Made by a program: the position numbers and the translations under genes
Source of the DNA: Dehalococcoidia bacterium
GTDB lineage: Bacteria; Chloroflexota; Dehalococcoidia; DSTF01; JACRBR01
Direction: 5' to 3'
Assembly: GCA_021462855.1 (NCBI GenBank)
Contig: JAJTXQ010000020.1
Location: 62,001 to 126,000 of the forward strand
DNA length: 64,000 nt
Notes under the pieces: model-generated
The model's input: only the letters and a program-made list of their open reading frames with translations
Told to the model about the DNA's origin: nothing
Database searches by the model: none
Part shown: piece by piece, positions 17,422-26,197 of the stretch
Position numbering within the stretch: the first letter of the stretch is position 1
How the letters are laid out: every line of letters begins with the position of its first letter

Positions 17422-17886
17422 GTGGTCGAAGAGATCTTTCAGACCGACCCTATCAGCGCCCTCGGGCTTCCCTCTCCTGTCTGCATTGGACGTGATTCGA
17501 CCGTTGGCGAAGCGCTGGCCGCCGTGCAGCGCCACGGCATGGGGTACGTGCTCGTCGTCGATGACGGCCGCCCCGTCGGCATCATGAGTGAGCGCGAAGT
17601 GCTGATGAAGATCGTCGCGCGCGACGTCAAGTACGGCGAGAACGTCGGCCCGTACATGACAAGCGTCGCCAGAACGTTGACCCAGACCGAGTGCATCGCG
17701 CGCGCGATCGAGTTGATGAACGAGGGTGGCGAAGGCAACATCCCCATCGTCGATGACGCGGGGCGGGCGGTCGGCGTGCTGCGGACGATGGACATCATCC
17801 ACTTCCTGGCGGAGGCATTCCCCACGCAGGTGCTGAACCTGCCGCCGCGCCCCCACCAGATGATCCCCGAACCGGAGGGGGCCTGA
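17422..17886 (+). CDS. CBS-domain pair protein, first gene of the kor operon
   Basis: A 154-residue protein with two CBS motifs (about 16-62: STVGEALAAVQRHGMGYVLVVDDGRPVGIMSERE; about 80-133: ECIARAIELMNEGGEGNIPIVDDAGRAVGVLRTMDI). Such pairs bind AMP, ADP, ATP or S-adenosyl compounds. It ends 1 base before the korA start, so it is translated together with korA, and a second CBS protein closes the same operon. This suggests energy-state control of the oxidoreductase, an inference from position. The start is GTG 17422; TAGAAT at 17355-17360 is a possible -10. Confidence 0.9.
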   Translation: MVEEIFQTDPISALGLPSPVCIGRDSTVGEALAAVQRHGMGYVLVVDDGRPVGIMSEREVLMKIVARDVKYGENVGPYMTSVARTLTQTECIARAIELMNEGGEGNIPIVDDAGRAVGVLRTMDIIHFLAEAFPTQVLNLPPRPHQMIPEPEGA

Positions 17887-17887
17887 C

Positions 17888-19750
17888 GTGACGACGCTCA
17901 CCAAATCGTCGGAGCAGCCGGAGGGACGCGAGGTCACCGAGCTCGATCGCGTGACGATCCGCTTCGTCGGAGATTCCGGCGACGGCATGCAACTCGCCGG
18001 CACGCAGTTCACGAAGACGTCGGCCGTGCTGGGCAACGACATCAGCACGTTCCCGGATATCCCGGCGGAGATCCGTGCGCCGCAGGGCTCGCTCCCGGGC
18101 GTCAGCGGCTTCCAGGTCAGCTTCTCGAGCCACGACATCTTCACGCCGGGCGACGCCCCGGACGTGCTCGTCGCGATGAACCCCGCCGCGCTCAAGACGA
18201 ACATCGGCGACCTGCCGCGTGGCGGCATCCTGATCGTCAACGAGGACGAATTCAGCGAGACGAACCTCAAGAAAGCAGCGTACAAGGACAATCCGCTGAC
18301 GGATGGCAGCCTCAGCGCGTACCGCCTGTACAAGGTGCCGATCACATCGCTCACGCAGCGCGCGCTCAAGGACACCGGCCTGACGCCAGTGCAGATCGAC
18401 CGTTGCAAGAACATGTTCGCGCTCGGCCTGACGTACTGGATGTACAGCCGCCCGCTCGACACCACGATCCGCTGGGTCCAGGAGAAGTTCGGGAAGAACA
18501 AGGCGGTCGCCGACGCGAACGTCATGGCCGTAAAGGCCGGCCACGCCTTTGGCGAGACCACCGAGATGTTCGCCTCGCACTACATCGTGCCGAAGGCGAA
18601 GCTCAAGCCCGGCCTGTACCGAAACATCACCGGCAACGAGGCGACGGCGCTGGGGTTCATCACCGCGTCGAAGCTCGCCGGGCGACCGCTGTTCTACGGC
18701 AGCTACCCGATCACGCCGGCGAGCGATGTGCTGCACGAGCTCGCGCGGCTGAAGAAGTTCGGCGTCCGCACGTTCCAGGCCGAAGATGAGATCGCCGCGA
18801 TTGGAGCGACGATCGGCGCATCGTTCGGCGGGTCGCTGGCGCTCACGGGGACCAGCGGCCCCGGGCTCGCGCTGAAGAGCGAGGCGATCGGCCTCGCCGT
18901 GATGGTCGAGCTGCCGCTGGTGATCATGGACGTGCAGCGCGCCGGCCCCAGCACCGGCATGCCGACGAAGACGGAGCAGGCTGACCTGCTGCAGGCGCTG
19001 TACGGGCGCAACGGCGAGTCGCCGGTCGCCGTCGTCGCGCCCGCGACGCCATCCGACTGCTTCAACATCGCCATCGAAGCATTCCGCATTGCGGTGAAGT
19101 ACCGTACGCCGGTCATCTTCCTCTCGGACGGCTACCTCGGCATGGGCTCCGAGCCGTGGCTCGTCCCGAACGTCGACGACCTGGCGCCGATCGACCCGGA
19201 TTTCGCGAGCGACGCGGCGACGTTCAAGCCGTACGCGCGCGACCCCCAGACAGGCGCGCCGCCGTGGGCGATCCCCGGCACACCCGGCCTGGAGCACCGC
19301 ATCGGCGGCCTCGAGAAGGCCGACATCACCGGCAACGTGAGCTACGACCCGAACAACCACGACCGCATGGTCCACCTGCGCGCCGAAAAGATCGAGCGCA
19401 TCGTGCAGGATGTGCCCGATGTCGAGGTGATGGGTGAACCGGGCGGCCCGCTCCTCGTGCTCGGATGGGGCAGCACCTACGGCGCGATCACGACCGCCGT
19501 GATGCGGGCGCAGGCGCAGGGCAAGAAGGTGACATCGGCGCACCTGCGGCACCTCAACCCGTTGCCGAAGAACCTCGGCGAAGTGCTGCGCCGCTACGAC
19601 CGCGTGCTGATGCCCGAGGTGAACCTGGGCCAGCTGCGGCTCATCGTGCGCGGCAAGTATCTCGTGGATGCGATCGGCCTGAACAAGGTCGCCGGCCGGC
19701 CGTTCACGATCGCCGACATCGAGAACAAGATCACCGAGTTGCTCGGCTAG
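17888..19750 (+). CDS. korA: 2-oxoacid:ferredoxin oxidoreductase, fused gamma-alpha subunit
   Basis: The 620-residue subunit joins a gamma domain (about 15-190; FVGDSGDGMQLAGTQF and the IPAEIRAPQGSLPGVSGFQV segment) to an alpha domain (about 235-620; YGSYPITPASDVLHELA, QAEDEIAAIGATIGASFGG, TSGPGLALKSE, QRAGPSTGMPT). This is the two-subunit KorAB architecture that oxidises 2-oxoglutarate (or another 2-oxoacid) with CoA to the acyl-CoA, CO2 and reduced ferredoxin. Substrate assignment to 2-oxoglutarate rests on overall similarity, not on a diagnostic residue. The GTG start at 17888 follows the CBS stop by 1 base; korB follows 12 bases after the stop. Confidence 0.93.
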   Translation: MTTLTKSSEQPEGREVTELDRVTIRFVGDSGDGMQLAGTQFTKTSAVLGNDISTFPDIPAEIRAPQGSLPGVSGFQVSFSSHDIFTPGDAPDVLVAMNPAALKTNIGDLPRGGILIVNEDEFSETNLKKAAYKDNPLTDGSLSAYRLYKVPITSLTQRALKDTGLTPVQIDRCKNMFALGLTYWMYSRPLDTTIRWVQEKFGKNKAVADANVMAVKAGHAFGETTEMFASHYIVPKAKLKPGLYRNITGNEATALGFITASKLAGRPLFYGSYPITPASDVLHELARLKKFGVRTFQAEDEIAAIGATIGASFGGSLALTGTSGPGLALKSEAIGLAVMVELPLVIMDVQRAGPSTGMPTKTEQADLLQALYGRNGESPVAVVAPATPSDCFNIAIEAFRIAVKYRTPVIFLSDGYLGMGSEPWLVPNVDDLAPIDPDFASDAATFKPYARDPQTGAPPWAIPGTPGLEHRIGGLEKADITGNVSYDPNNHDRMVHLRAEKIERIVQDVPDVEVMGEPGGPLLVLGWGSTYGAITTAVMRAQAQGKKVTSAHLRHLNPLPKNLGEVLRRYDRVLMPEVNLGQLRLIVRGKYLVDAIGLNKVAGRPFTIADIENKITELLG

Positions 19751-19762
19751 AGAGATCGCACG

Positions 19763-20797
19763 ATGGTAACGACTGACAGACCAGAGAACGTTGGCGGCCT
19801 CACCCGGAAGGACTTTGTCACCGACCAGGAAGTGCGGTGGTGCCCCGGGTGCGGCGACTACTCGATCCTCGCGCAGACGCAGCGGGTGATGCCGGAGCTC
19901 GGCATCCCGCGCGAGAACATCGTCTTCATCTCGGGCATCGGCTGCTCGAGCCGGCTGCCGTACTACATGAACACGTACGGATTCCACAGCATCCACGGCC
20001 GCGCGCCGACGATCGCGAGCGGGCTCAAGGCTTCGCGGCCCGAGCTCAGCGTGTGGGTGGTCACCGGCGACGGCGACGCGTTCAGCATCGGCGGGAACCA
20101 CATCCTCCACGTGCTGCGCCGGAACGTCGACCTCCAGATCATCCTGCACAACAACGAGATCTATGGCCTGACCAAGGGCCAGTACTCCCCTACGTCGGAG
20201 TTCGGCAAGCGCACGAAGTCGTCGCCGTACGGCACGATCGACCGGCCGCTGCACCCGCTCAGCGTCGCCATCGGCGCCGAGGCGACGTTCGTGGCGCGCG
20301 CGATCGATATCGACGCGCATCAGCTCGCCGCCACGCTCGACCGCGCGGCGCGGCACCGCGGCGCGTCGTTCGTCGAGGTCTACCAGAACTGCAACATCTT
20401 CAACGACGGCGCCTTCGCCGAATTCGCGGCGAAAGAGGTGCGCGCCGACCGCACAATCCTGCTCGAACATGGAAAGCCGATGATCTTCGGCAAGGAGCAG
20501 AACAAGGGCCTCCGCCTCAACGGCATGACATTCGAAGTCGTAACCATCGGCGAGAACGGCGTCACCGAGGCCGACATCATGGTGCACGACGAGACGCGCG
20601 AGGATCCCTCGGTCGCGTTCCTGCTGAGCCGCATGGAGGGGCCGGCGTTCCCTGTGCCCGTCGGCGTGATCCGCGCCGTGCAGCGGCCGACGTACGACCA
20701 GCTGATGCAGCAGCAGCTCGACGAGATCGCCAGGGCCGAAGGCCCGGGGGACCTCCGCGAGCTGTTCACCGAAGGCGACACCTGGACCGTCGAGTAA
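19763..20797 (+). CDS. korB: 2-oxoacid:ferredoxin oxidoreductase, beta subunit (TPP-binding)
   Basis: The 344-residue protein has the [4Fe-4S] ligands CPGCGD near residue 29 and a Cys in GIGCSS, plus a third-region Cys in YQNCNIF, and the TPP/Mg2+ motif GDGDAFSIGGNHILH with HNNEIYGLTKGQYSPTS. These are standard for Kor/Por beta subunits. With KorA it forms the TPP-dependent enzyme that may run either in an oxidative TCA cycle with ferredoxin or reductively. It lies 12 bases after korA and 16 before the zinc-ribbon/CBS gene. Confidence 0.94.
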   Translation: MVTTDRPENVGGLTRKDFVTDQEVRWCPGCGDYSILAQTQRVMPELGIPRENIVFISGIGCSSRLPYYMNTYGFHSIHGRAPTIASGLKASRPELSVWVVTGDGDAFSIGGNHILHVLRRNVDLQIILHNNEIYGLTKGQYSPTSEFGKRTKSSPYGTIDRPLHPLSVAIGAEATFVARAIDIDAHQLAATLDRAARHRGASFVEVYQNCNIFNDGAFAEFAAKEVRADRTILLEHGKPMIFGKEQNKGLRLNGMTFEVVTIGENGVTEADIMVHDETREDPSVAFLLSRMEGPAFPVPVGVIRAVQRPTYDQLMQQQLDEIARAEGPGDLRELFTEGDTWTVE

Positions 20798-20813
20798 CGC
20801 CAAGGACGACGCG

Positions 20814-21323
20814 ATGATCTGCCCCGAGTGCCGCTACGACAACATCGAAGGCGTCGATTACTGCGCCAACTGCGGCCATGACCTCGCGGGGCTCAACCGC
20901 CCGGGCGCTCCGGGCGCCGACCGCGGGCTGGAGTTCATCCACCAGAGCCTCTCCGAAGTCCCTGCGAAGGGGCCGGTCAAGGTCTCGGCGTCCGATCCCG
21001 TCGGACTCGCCGTGCGCATGATGCAGCACACCGACACCAACTGCGTACTCGTCATGGACGGCACGCGCCTCGCCGGCATCATCACGCCATGGGACATCCT
21101 GCACAAAGTCGCCGGCCCCTCCGAGGACCTGAACGCCGTCTCGTGCCGCCAGGTGATGACCGCCGACCCCGTCTTCCTGCGCGACCGCGACGACATCGCC
21201 GTCGCGATCAACAAGATGTCGGTCGGTGGTTTCCGGCACATCCCGCTGCTCCAGGAGTCTCAGCCGGTCGCTGTCGTCAGCATCAACGACCTCTTCCGCC
21301 ACATCGCGCACCACCTGGCGTAA
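20814..21323 (+). CDS. Zinc-ribbon plus CBS-pair protein, last gene of the kor operon
   Basis: The 169-residue protein starts with a zinc ribbon (MICPECRYDN... YCANCGHDL: CPEC and CANC, residues 3-21) joined to two CBS motifs (about 55-98 and 108-165). The arrangement suggests a nucleotide sensor that docks onto another protein or nucleic acid through the ribbon. It begins 16 bases after korB, with AAGGACG upstream of ATG 20814. Together with the CBS protein at the head of the operon it brackets korAB. No enzymatic residues are seen. Confidence 0.9.
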   Translation: MICPECRYDNIEGVDYCANCGHDLAGLNRPGAPGADRGLEFIHQSLSEVPAKGPVKVSASDPVGLAVRMMQHTDTNCVLVMDGTRLAGIITPWDILHKVAGPSEDLNAVSCRQVMTADPVFLRDRDDIAVAINKMSVGGFRHIPLLQESQPVAVVSINDLFRHIAHHLA

Positions 21324-21386
21324 CGCTCCCGTCCGAGTTGCCCGCGGCGCCGCCCGCCACTATCATCGCGCTCACTGGAGGTGCCG

Positions 21387-22421
21387 ATGAAAGCCGCCGC
21401 GCTCAAGGGCTCACGCTCGATGGCGATGATCGAACTGCCGGACGATGACCCGGGCCCCGGGCAGGTGAAGCTGCGCGTCGCGTACTGCGGCATCTGCGGC
21501 TCCGACATGCACGAGTACGAAGCCGACAACCCGCCGCGCGCGCTCGGATTCCTCAACCCTGTGATGGGGCACGAGTTCTCCGGAACGGTCGTCGCCGTCG
21601 GCGACGGCGTCGAGCGCATCGCGACCGGCACGCTCGCGGTCGGCAACCCCGGCGCCGGCTGCGGCTCATGCGCGTTCTGCGCACAGGGCCGCGAGAACCT
21701 GTGCCGCGTGCCCGGCGGCGGCGGCATGGGCTACGCGATCCCGGGCGCATACGCCGAGTTCGTGACGATGCCCCAGCGCTGCGTCGTGCCGCTGCCGGCC
21801 GGCGCCGACCTGCGCGCCGCCGCGCTCACCGAGCCGTTCGCCGTCGCCCGGCACGCGCTGATTGCCGGGCGATACCGGCCCGGCGAAACGCTCGCCGTGA
21901 TCGGCGCCGGACCGATCGGGCTGCTCACCGTCATCGCGGCGCGACAGATGGGCGGATCGAAGATCATCGTGTCGGAACCGCTCCCGGGGCGGCGCGCCGC
22001 GGCCGAACGCGCGGGCGCGAGCGATGTCATCGAACCGGCGCAGTTGATCGACGTCTCGCGCAAGGTCTCGGGCGGCGAAGGCGCGGAGATCTCTGTCGAC
22101 TGCTCCGGGCTGCCCGCCGGCATCGCCAGCTGCGTCGACGCCACCGTCCGCGGCGGGCGCATCGTCATCGCCGGCGTTGGCGAACAGCCGTTCCCGATGG
22201 ACATCCTGCGCTCGATCATCAACGAGTACAGCTATCTCGCCGTCCTCGGCTACAGCCGCCAGGAGTTCATCGACAGCGCGATGATGATCGCGAACCGCGG
22301 CGTCGACGTTTCGCCGGTGATCTCCGACGTTGTGCCGGTCGAGGGCACGCCGGACGCCTTCGCGCGGCTCTCTGCCGGGCGCGACGAGTTGTGCAAAGTG
22401 CTGGTCTCGCCCGATGCCTGA
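21387..22421 (+). CDS. Zinc-containing medium-chain dehydrogenase
   Basis: The 344-residue protein is a medium-chain dehydrogenase/reductase: catalytic zinc ligands in YCGICGSDMHEYE and GHEFSG, a structural zinc lobe of four cysteines (CGSCAFCAQGRENLC), and a Rossmann fold with VIGAGPIGLLTV. It resembles threonine or butanediol dehydrogenase-type proteins; the alcohol oxidised is unknown. ATG 21387 has GGAGG 5-6 bases before it; GTG 21381 lies inside the SD itself. The next gene starts within its stop region (8-base overlap). Confidence 0.9.
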   Translation: MKAAALKGSRSMAMIELPDDDPGPGQVKLRVAYCGICGSDMHEYEADNPPRALGFLNPVMGHEFSGTVVAVGDGVERIATGTLAVGNPGAGCGSCAFCAQGRENLCRVPGGGGMGYAIPGAYAEFVTMPQRCVVPLPAGADLRAAALTEPFAVARHALIAGRYRPGETLAVIGAGPIGLLTVIAARQMGGSKIIVSEPLPGRRAAAERAGASDVIEPAQLIDVSRKVSGGEGAEISVDCSGLPAGIASCVDATVRGGRIVIAGVGEQPFPMDILRSIINEYSYLAVLGYSRQEFIDSAMMIANRGVDVSPVISDVVPVEGTPDAFARLSAGRDELCKVLVSPDA

Positions 22422-23337
22422 TCGCCTGGCCGTCGAGTACCGGCCCATGACGGCGGCGGATATCGACGCGACAGGGTTCATCCGCAAGGCCGCACTCGAG
22501 GGCCTGGCGCGCGGCCAGAACCAGGCCCTGCCTCCGTGGTCCCCGCGCCGCTACCCACACTTCGAGCACCTGCTGCGCACCGACCCGGGTGGCGCCTGGA
22601 TCGGCGTGGCCGAAGGCACCGCCGTCGGTTACGCCATGGCCTTCACGCGCGGAGACATCTGGTTCCTCTCGCAGCTGTTCGTGCTGCCCGAGGTCCACAG
22701 CCTCGGCGTCGGCGCATCGGTGCTGGACCTCGCCATGGATTACGGGCGACGCAATGGTGCGCGCGTGTTCTCCGTCGTATCGTCCACGTCGGCGGGGGCG
22801 CAGGCGTTGTACATGCGCGCCGGCATGTTCGGCATCGGCATCGGCTACCAGGTGAACGGCCCGGTGTCGGCGTTGACGGCGCTGCCGGCGCCAGGCGCGT
22901 CACAGCGTATCGCAGCCGACGTCGGTGGCTGGAGCGACCGCATCGGCGAACTCGACCGCGCGGTGTTCGGCGCCGAGCGCGGCGCGGAGCATGCGCTGTA
23001 CCTGGCGGGCACCTACGGGATCGACGAGGAGCACGCGTCGCTGCTCATCGATGGCGATGCGCTCGCCGGCTACGTCTACGCGTCCGACGATGGACACATC
23101 GGCCCGCTCGCCGCCGCGGACCCGGCGGCACAACTGAAGCTGCTCCGGACCGCCGGCGACTGGTTCGCGGAGCGCAACATCGCTGAGGCGCGTGCGTTCA
23201 TCATCTCGTCGAACCAGGCGGCGCTCGGCACGCTGCTTCGCGGGGGCTGGCGCGTCCGCAGCTGGACCTTTCTGCTGGCCAACCAGCCCTTCGGGCAATT
23301 CGACCGCTACATCCCCGGGAACGGGCTGCTGCTGTAG
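22414..23337 (+). CDS. GNAT-family N-acetyltransferase
   Basis: The 307-residue protein has a GNAT fold in its N-terminal half, with LSQLFVLPEVHSLGVGASVLDLAMDYGRRNGAR as the acetyl-CoA binding region (the Q/RxxGxG/A loop reads HSLGVGA) and the ALYMRAGMFGIGI strand. The second half (about 165-300) resembles a further degenerate GNAT-like unit (ALYLAGTYG, LAGYVYASDDGHIGPLA, ARAFIISSNQAALGTLLRGGWR). The ATG at 22414 overlaps the dehydrogenase stop by 8 bases, so translation is coupled. Substrate not known. Confidence 0.85.
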   Translation: MPDRLAVEYRPMTAADIDATGFIRKAALEGLARGQNQALPPWSPRRYPHFEHLLRTDPGGAWIGVAEGTAVGYAMAFTRGDIWFLSQLFVLPEVHSLGVGASVLDLAMDYGRRNGARVFSVVSSTSAGAQALYMRAGMFGIGIGYQVNGPVSALTALPAPGASQRIAADVGGWSDRIGELDRAVFGAERGAEHALYLAGTYGIDEEHASLLIDGDALAGYVYASDDGHIGPLAAADPAAQLKLLRTAGDWFAERNIAEARAFIISSNQAALGTLLRGGWRVRSWTFLLANQPFGQFDRYIPGNGLLL

Positions 23338-23363
23338 CCGTATCCGCCGGGCGCGCGCCGTCC

Positions 23364-23369
23364 TATAAT
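23364..23369 (+). promoter_or_regulatory. TATAAT -10 box before glcD
   Basis: A perfect TATAAT (23364-23369) sits 29 bases before ATG 23398, with no good -35 at 17 bases. The in-frame ATG at 23368 lies inside this hexamer, so transcription would begin after it and the downstream ATG is the real start. Confidence 0.5.
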
Positions 23370-23397
23370 GCCCGCACCCAACTCCCCGGAAGGCGCG

Positions 23398-24903
23398 ATG
23401 ACGATGGACCACGCCCCTGCCGCCGCGTCGAACGGCGAACGCCGATGGAACCCCGTCACGAGCGAGGTTGTGCGTGCGTTGCACCGCGCCGTCGGCCGAG
23501 AGCGCGTGCTCTCGACGCCCGAGGAGCTGCTCGCCTACGAGTACGACGCCACGATCGAGCGTGGCACGCCGCAGGCCGTCGTCTTTCCCGAGTCCACCGA
23601 ACAGGTGTCGGCAGCGGTCGCCGTCGCCCACCGGTTCGGCGTGCCGGTCACACCGCGCGGCGCCGGCACCGGGCTGAGTGGCGGCGCGATCGCCGCGGTC
23701 GGCGGCGTCGTCATCGCCCTCACGCGCATGAAGCGGATTATCGAGGTCGACCGCGTGAACCGCATCGCCGTCGTCGAGCCCGGCGTGGTGAACCTCGACC
23801 TGAGCCGCGCCGTGGCCCCGTTCGGGCTGTACTACGCGCCCGACCCTTCGAGCCAGCGCGCGTGCACGATCGGCGGCAACGTCGCCGAGAACGCCGGCGG
23901 GCCGCACTGCCTGGCCTACGGCGCCACGACGAACCACGTGCTCGGCCTCGAACTCGTCCTCGCCGACGGCGAGGTGGTACACGTCGGCGGCCGCACGCGC
24001 GACGTGCCAGGCTACGACCTGACCGGCGCGTTCGTCGGCTCCGAGGGCACCCTCGCCATCGCGACGAAGGTGACGGTGCGACTCTCGCGGATCCCGGAGT
24101 CGACGCGCACGCTGCTCGCCGTGTTCGACAGCGTCGACGACGCAAGCAACGCCGTCTCGGCTATCATCGCCGCGGGCATCTTGCCCGCCGCGCTCGAGAT
24201 GATGGACCGGCATATCATCGCCGCCGTGGAGCCCGTCATCAACGCCGGCTTCCCGCTCGACGCCGACGCGGTGCTACTGATCGAGGTCGACGGGCTGGAG
24301 GAAGCGACGACCGAGGACGCGGCCATGATCCGCGGCATCTGCGATGCCCAACGTGCGCGAGAGGTGCGCCTCGCCGTCGAGTCGGCCGACCGCGAGCGGC
24401 TCTGGGCGGGCCGCAAGACCTCGATCAGCGCGCTCGGGCGCCTGTACCCGAACTACTACGTGCTCGACGGCGTCGTGCCGCGCCCCCGCTTGCCCGAAGT
24501 CCTGCGCGACGTCTATCGGATCGCCGAGACGCACGGGCTGGCCGTCGCGAACGTGTTCCATGCCGGCGATGGAAACCTGCACCCGAACCTGCTGTTCGAC
24601 GAGCGCGTACCCGGCGCGACGGACCGCGTGCTCGCCGCGGGCGCCGAGATCATGCGCCGCTGCGTCGACGCCGGAGGCAGCATCACCGGCGAGCACGGTG
24701 TCGGGCTCGAGAAGCGCGACTTCATCGGCTGGATCTTCGATGATATTGACCTTGCCGTGATGGGAAAGCTTAAGGCGGCGTTCAAGGCGGACGGCCGCTA
24801 CAACCCCTGCAAGGCGTTCCCGACGACCAGGGGCTGCGGGGAGTTGACGGACCGCGTCGTCGCGCGCCACGCACCTGCGCTGGGGACTGACATCTATGTC
24901 TAG
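23398..24903 (+). CDS. glcD: FAD-linked oxidase, glycolate oxidase subunit GlcD-like
   Basis: A 501-residue flavoprotein of the vanillyl-alcohol-oxidase fold: FAD-binding PRGAGTGLSGGAIAA, DPSSQRACTIGGNVAENAGG and GSEGTLAI in the PCMH half, and the C-terminal oxidase domain with FHAGDGNLHPN and GSITGEHGVGLEKR. It oxidises glycolate, lactate or a similar 2-hydroxy acid and passes electrons to GlcE/GlcF. ATG 23398 has GGAAGG upstream and lies downstream of a TATAAT box. It opens the glcDEF-phosphorylase operon; its end overlaps glcE by 8 bases. Confidence 0.93.
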   Translation: MTMDHAPAAASNGERRWNPVTSEVVRALHRAVGRERVLSTPEELLAYEYDATIERGTPQAVVFPESTEQVSAAVAVAHRFGVPVTPRGAGTGLSGGAIAAVGGVVIALTRMKRIIEVDRVNRIAVVEPGVVNLDLSRAVAPFGLYYAPDPSSQRACTIGGNVAENAGGPHCLAYGATTNHVLGLELVLADGEVVHVGGRTRDVPGYDLTGAFVGSEGTLAIATKVTVRLSRIPESTRTLLAVFDSVDDASNAVSAIIAAGILPAALEMMDRHIIAAVEPVINAGFPLDADAVLLIEVDGLEEATTEDAAMIRGICDAQRAREVRLAVESADRERLWAGRKTSISALGRLYPNYYVLDGVVPRPRLPEVLRDVYRIAETHGLAVANVFHAGDGNLHPNLLFDERVPGATDRVLAAGAEIMRRCVDAGGSITGEHGVGLEKRDFIGWIFDDIDLAVMGKLKAAFKADGRYNPCKAFPTTRGCGELTDRVVARHAPALGTDIYV

Positions 24904-26197
24904 CACCACAGCGCCTGCGGCGATCGATGAGTTCCGCGCTGCGGTTAGCCTCCGCGCGCCTGGAGTCGTATTCCAGGACCGCGGGGAACGCGTGGCCGTC
25001 GACGAGTGTCTGCCGGACGTAACATGCGCGCCGTCCATCGAATCCGACGTCTCAGCGATCCTGTCCGAAGCGTCTGCGTGCGGTCTGTCGGTCGTCCCGT
25101 ACGCGGCGGGCGCGCACATGGGCGGCGCGAATGTGCCGCGCGAGTACGACGTGGCGATGCTCATGACGCGGCTTGACCGGATCGTCGCCCATGAGCCGGC
25201 CGATATGACCGTCACTTTGGAAGCCGGCGTACCGATCACCGCGCTCAACGCCACCCTCGCCGCACACAACCAGTTCCTGCCGCTTGACCCGCCGGCCGCG
25301 GACCGCGCGACGGTCGGCGGCGTCATTGCCGCGAACGCGCACGGTCCGCTGCGGCACCGGTACGGCACGGTGCGCGACTGGCTGCTCGGCGTGCGCGTTG
25401 TGCACGCCGACGGCTCGATCTCGAAAGCCGGCGGGCGTGTCGTGAAGAACGTGACCGGCTACGAGATGACGAAACTGTACTGCGGATCGTTCGGCACGCT
25501 CGGCGTGGTCACGGAAGCCACGCTAAAGCTCGCGCCGGCGCCACCCGTGCGGGTGACGGTCGCCGCCCAGTTCGACACGGCATCGGCGGCAGGCCTGTAT
25601 GCGATGGCAGCGCACGACGCGGGACTCGCGATCGATGCCGCGGAGCTGCTCTCGCCGCCGGCGACGTACGCGCTCTTCGGCGAGCCGCGCTGGTGCGTGC
25701 TGGCGCGCGCGGCGGGCGGCCCCGGCGCCATCGAGCGCACGCTTCGCGAGCTGCGCGCATATGCCGGCGCGATGCGCGGCGCGCTGCGCGAGTGCGACGA
25801 AGCGACGTGGGCCGCGTGGGCGCGCGCGCTGGAGCCGGGCGTGCTCGCGCTGCGCGCGAGCGTGCTGCCCTCGCGCGTCGCCGAAACCGTGGAAGTGCTC
25901 GACCGCCGGTTCGCCGGCGCCGCGGCGCTGCTGTCGGCGACGGTATCGGCCGGGCTGATCCGCGCGAACCTCGACCCGACGCGCGGCATCCGGGGCGGGA
26001 CGCTGTATGAGAGCGCGCGCGATGTTGTGGCGCGACGCGGCGGCACGGTGGCCATCGACGCCGCGCCAGCGTCGCTCAAGCGCCAGTACGACGTCTTCGG
26101 CGCGGAGCGCGCGGACATCGCGATCATGCGGCGCATCAAGCAGGAATTCGACCCGCGCGGCACGTTGTCCCGCGGCCGGTTCGCAGGGAGGATCTGA
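24896..26197 (+). CDS. glcE: FAD-binding oxidase subunit GlcE-like
   Basis: A 433-residue protein with the PCMH FAD-binding half (VVPYAAGAHMGG, TVTLEAGVPITALN, VGGVIAANAHGPLRHRYG, SFGTLGVVTEATLKL) and a divergent C-terminal part ending LKQEFDPRGTLSRGRF-like KQEFDPRGTL. GlcE is the second flavin-type subunit of the glycolate oxidase complex. The ATG lies within the glcD stop region, and its TGA shares one base with the glcF ATG, so the three genes are translationally coupled. Confidence 0.9.
   Translation: MSSTTAPAAIDEFRAAVSLRAPGVVFQDRGERVAVDECLPDVTCAPSIESDVSAILSEASACGLSVVPYAAGAHMGGANVPREYDVAMLMTRLDRIVAHEPADMTVTLEAGVPITALNATLAAHNQFLPLDPPAADRATVGGVIAANAHGPLRHRYGTVRDWLLGVRVVHADGSISKAGGRVVKNVTGYEMTKLYCGSFGTLGVVTEATLKLAPAPPVRVTVAAQFDTASAAGLYAMAAHDAGLAIDAAELLSPPATYALFGEPRWCVLARAAGGPGAIERTLRELRAYAGAMRGALRECDEATWAAWARALEPGVLALRASVLPSRVAETVEVLDRRFAGAAALLSATVSAGLIRANLDPTRGIRGGTLYESARDVVARRGGTVAIDAAPASLKRQYDVFGAERADIAIMRRIKQEFDPRGTLSRGRFAGRI

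Noticed and set aside
17795-20803. Minus-strand open frame of 1002 codons opposite korA/korB.
   Set aside because: It lies wholly antisense to two well-recognised genes and is rich in Arg, Ala, Asp and Val as expected for the complement of high-G+C coding DNA.
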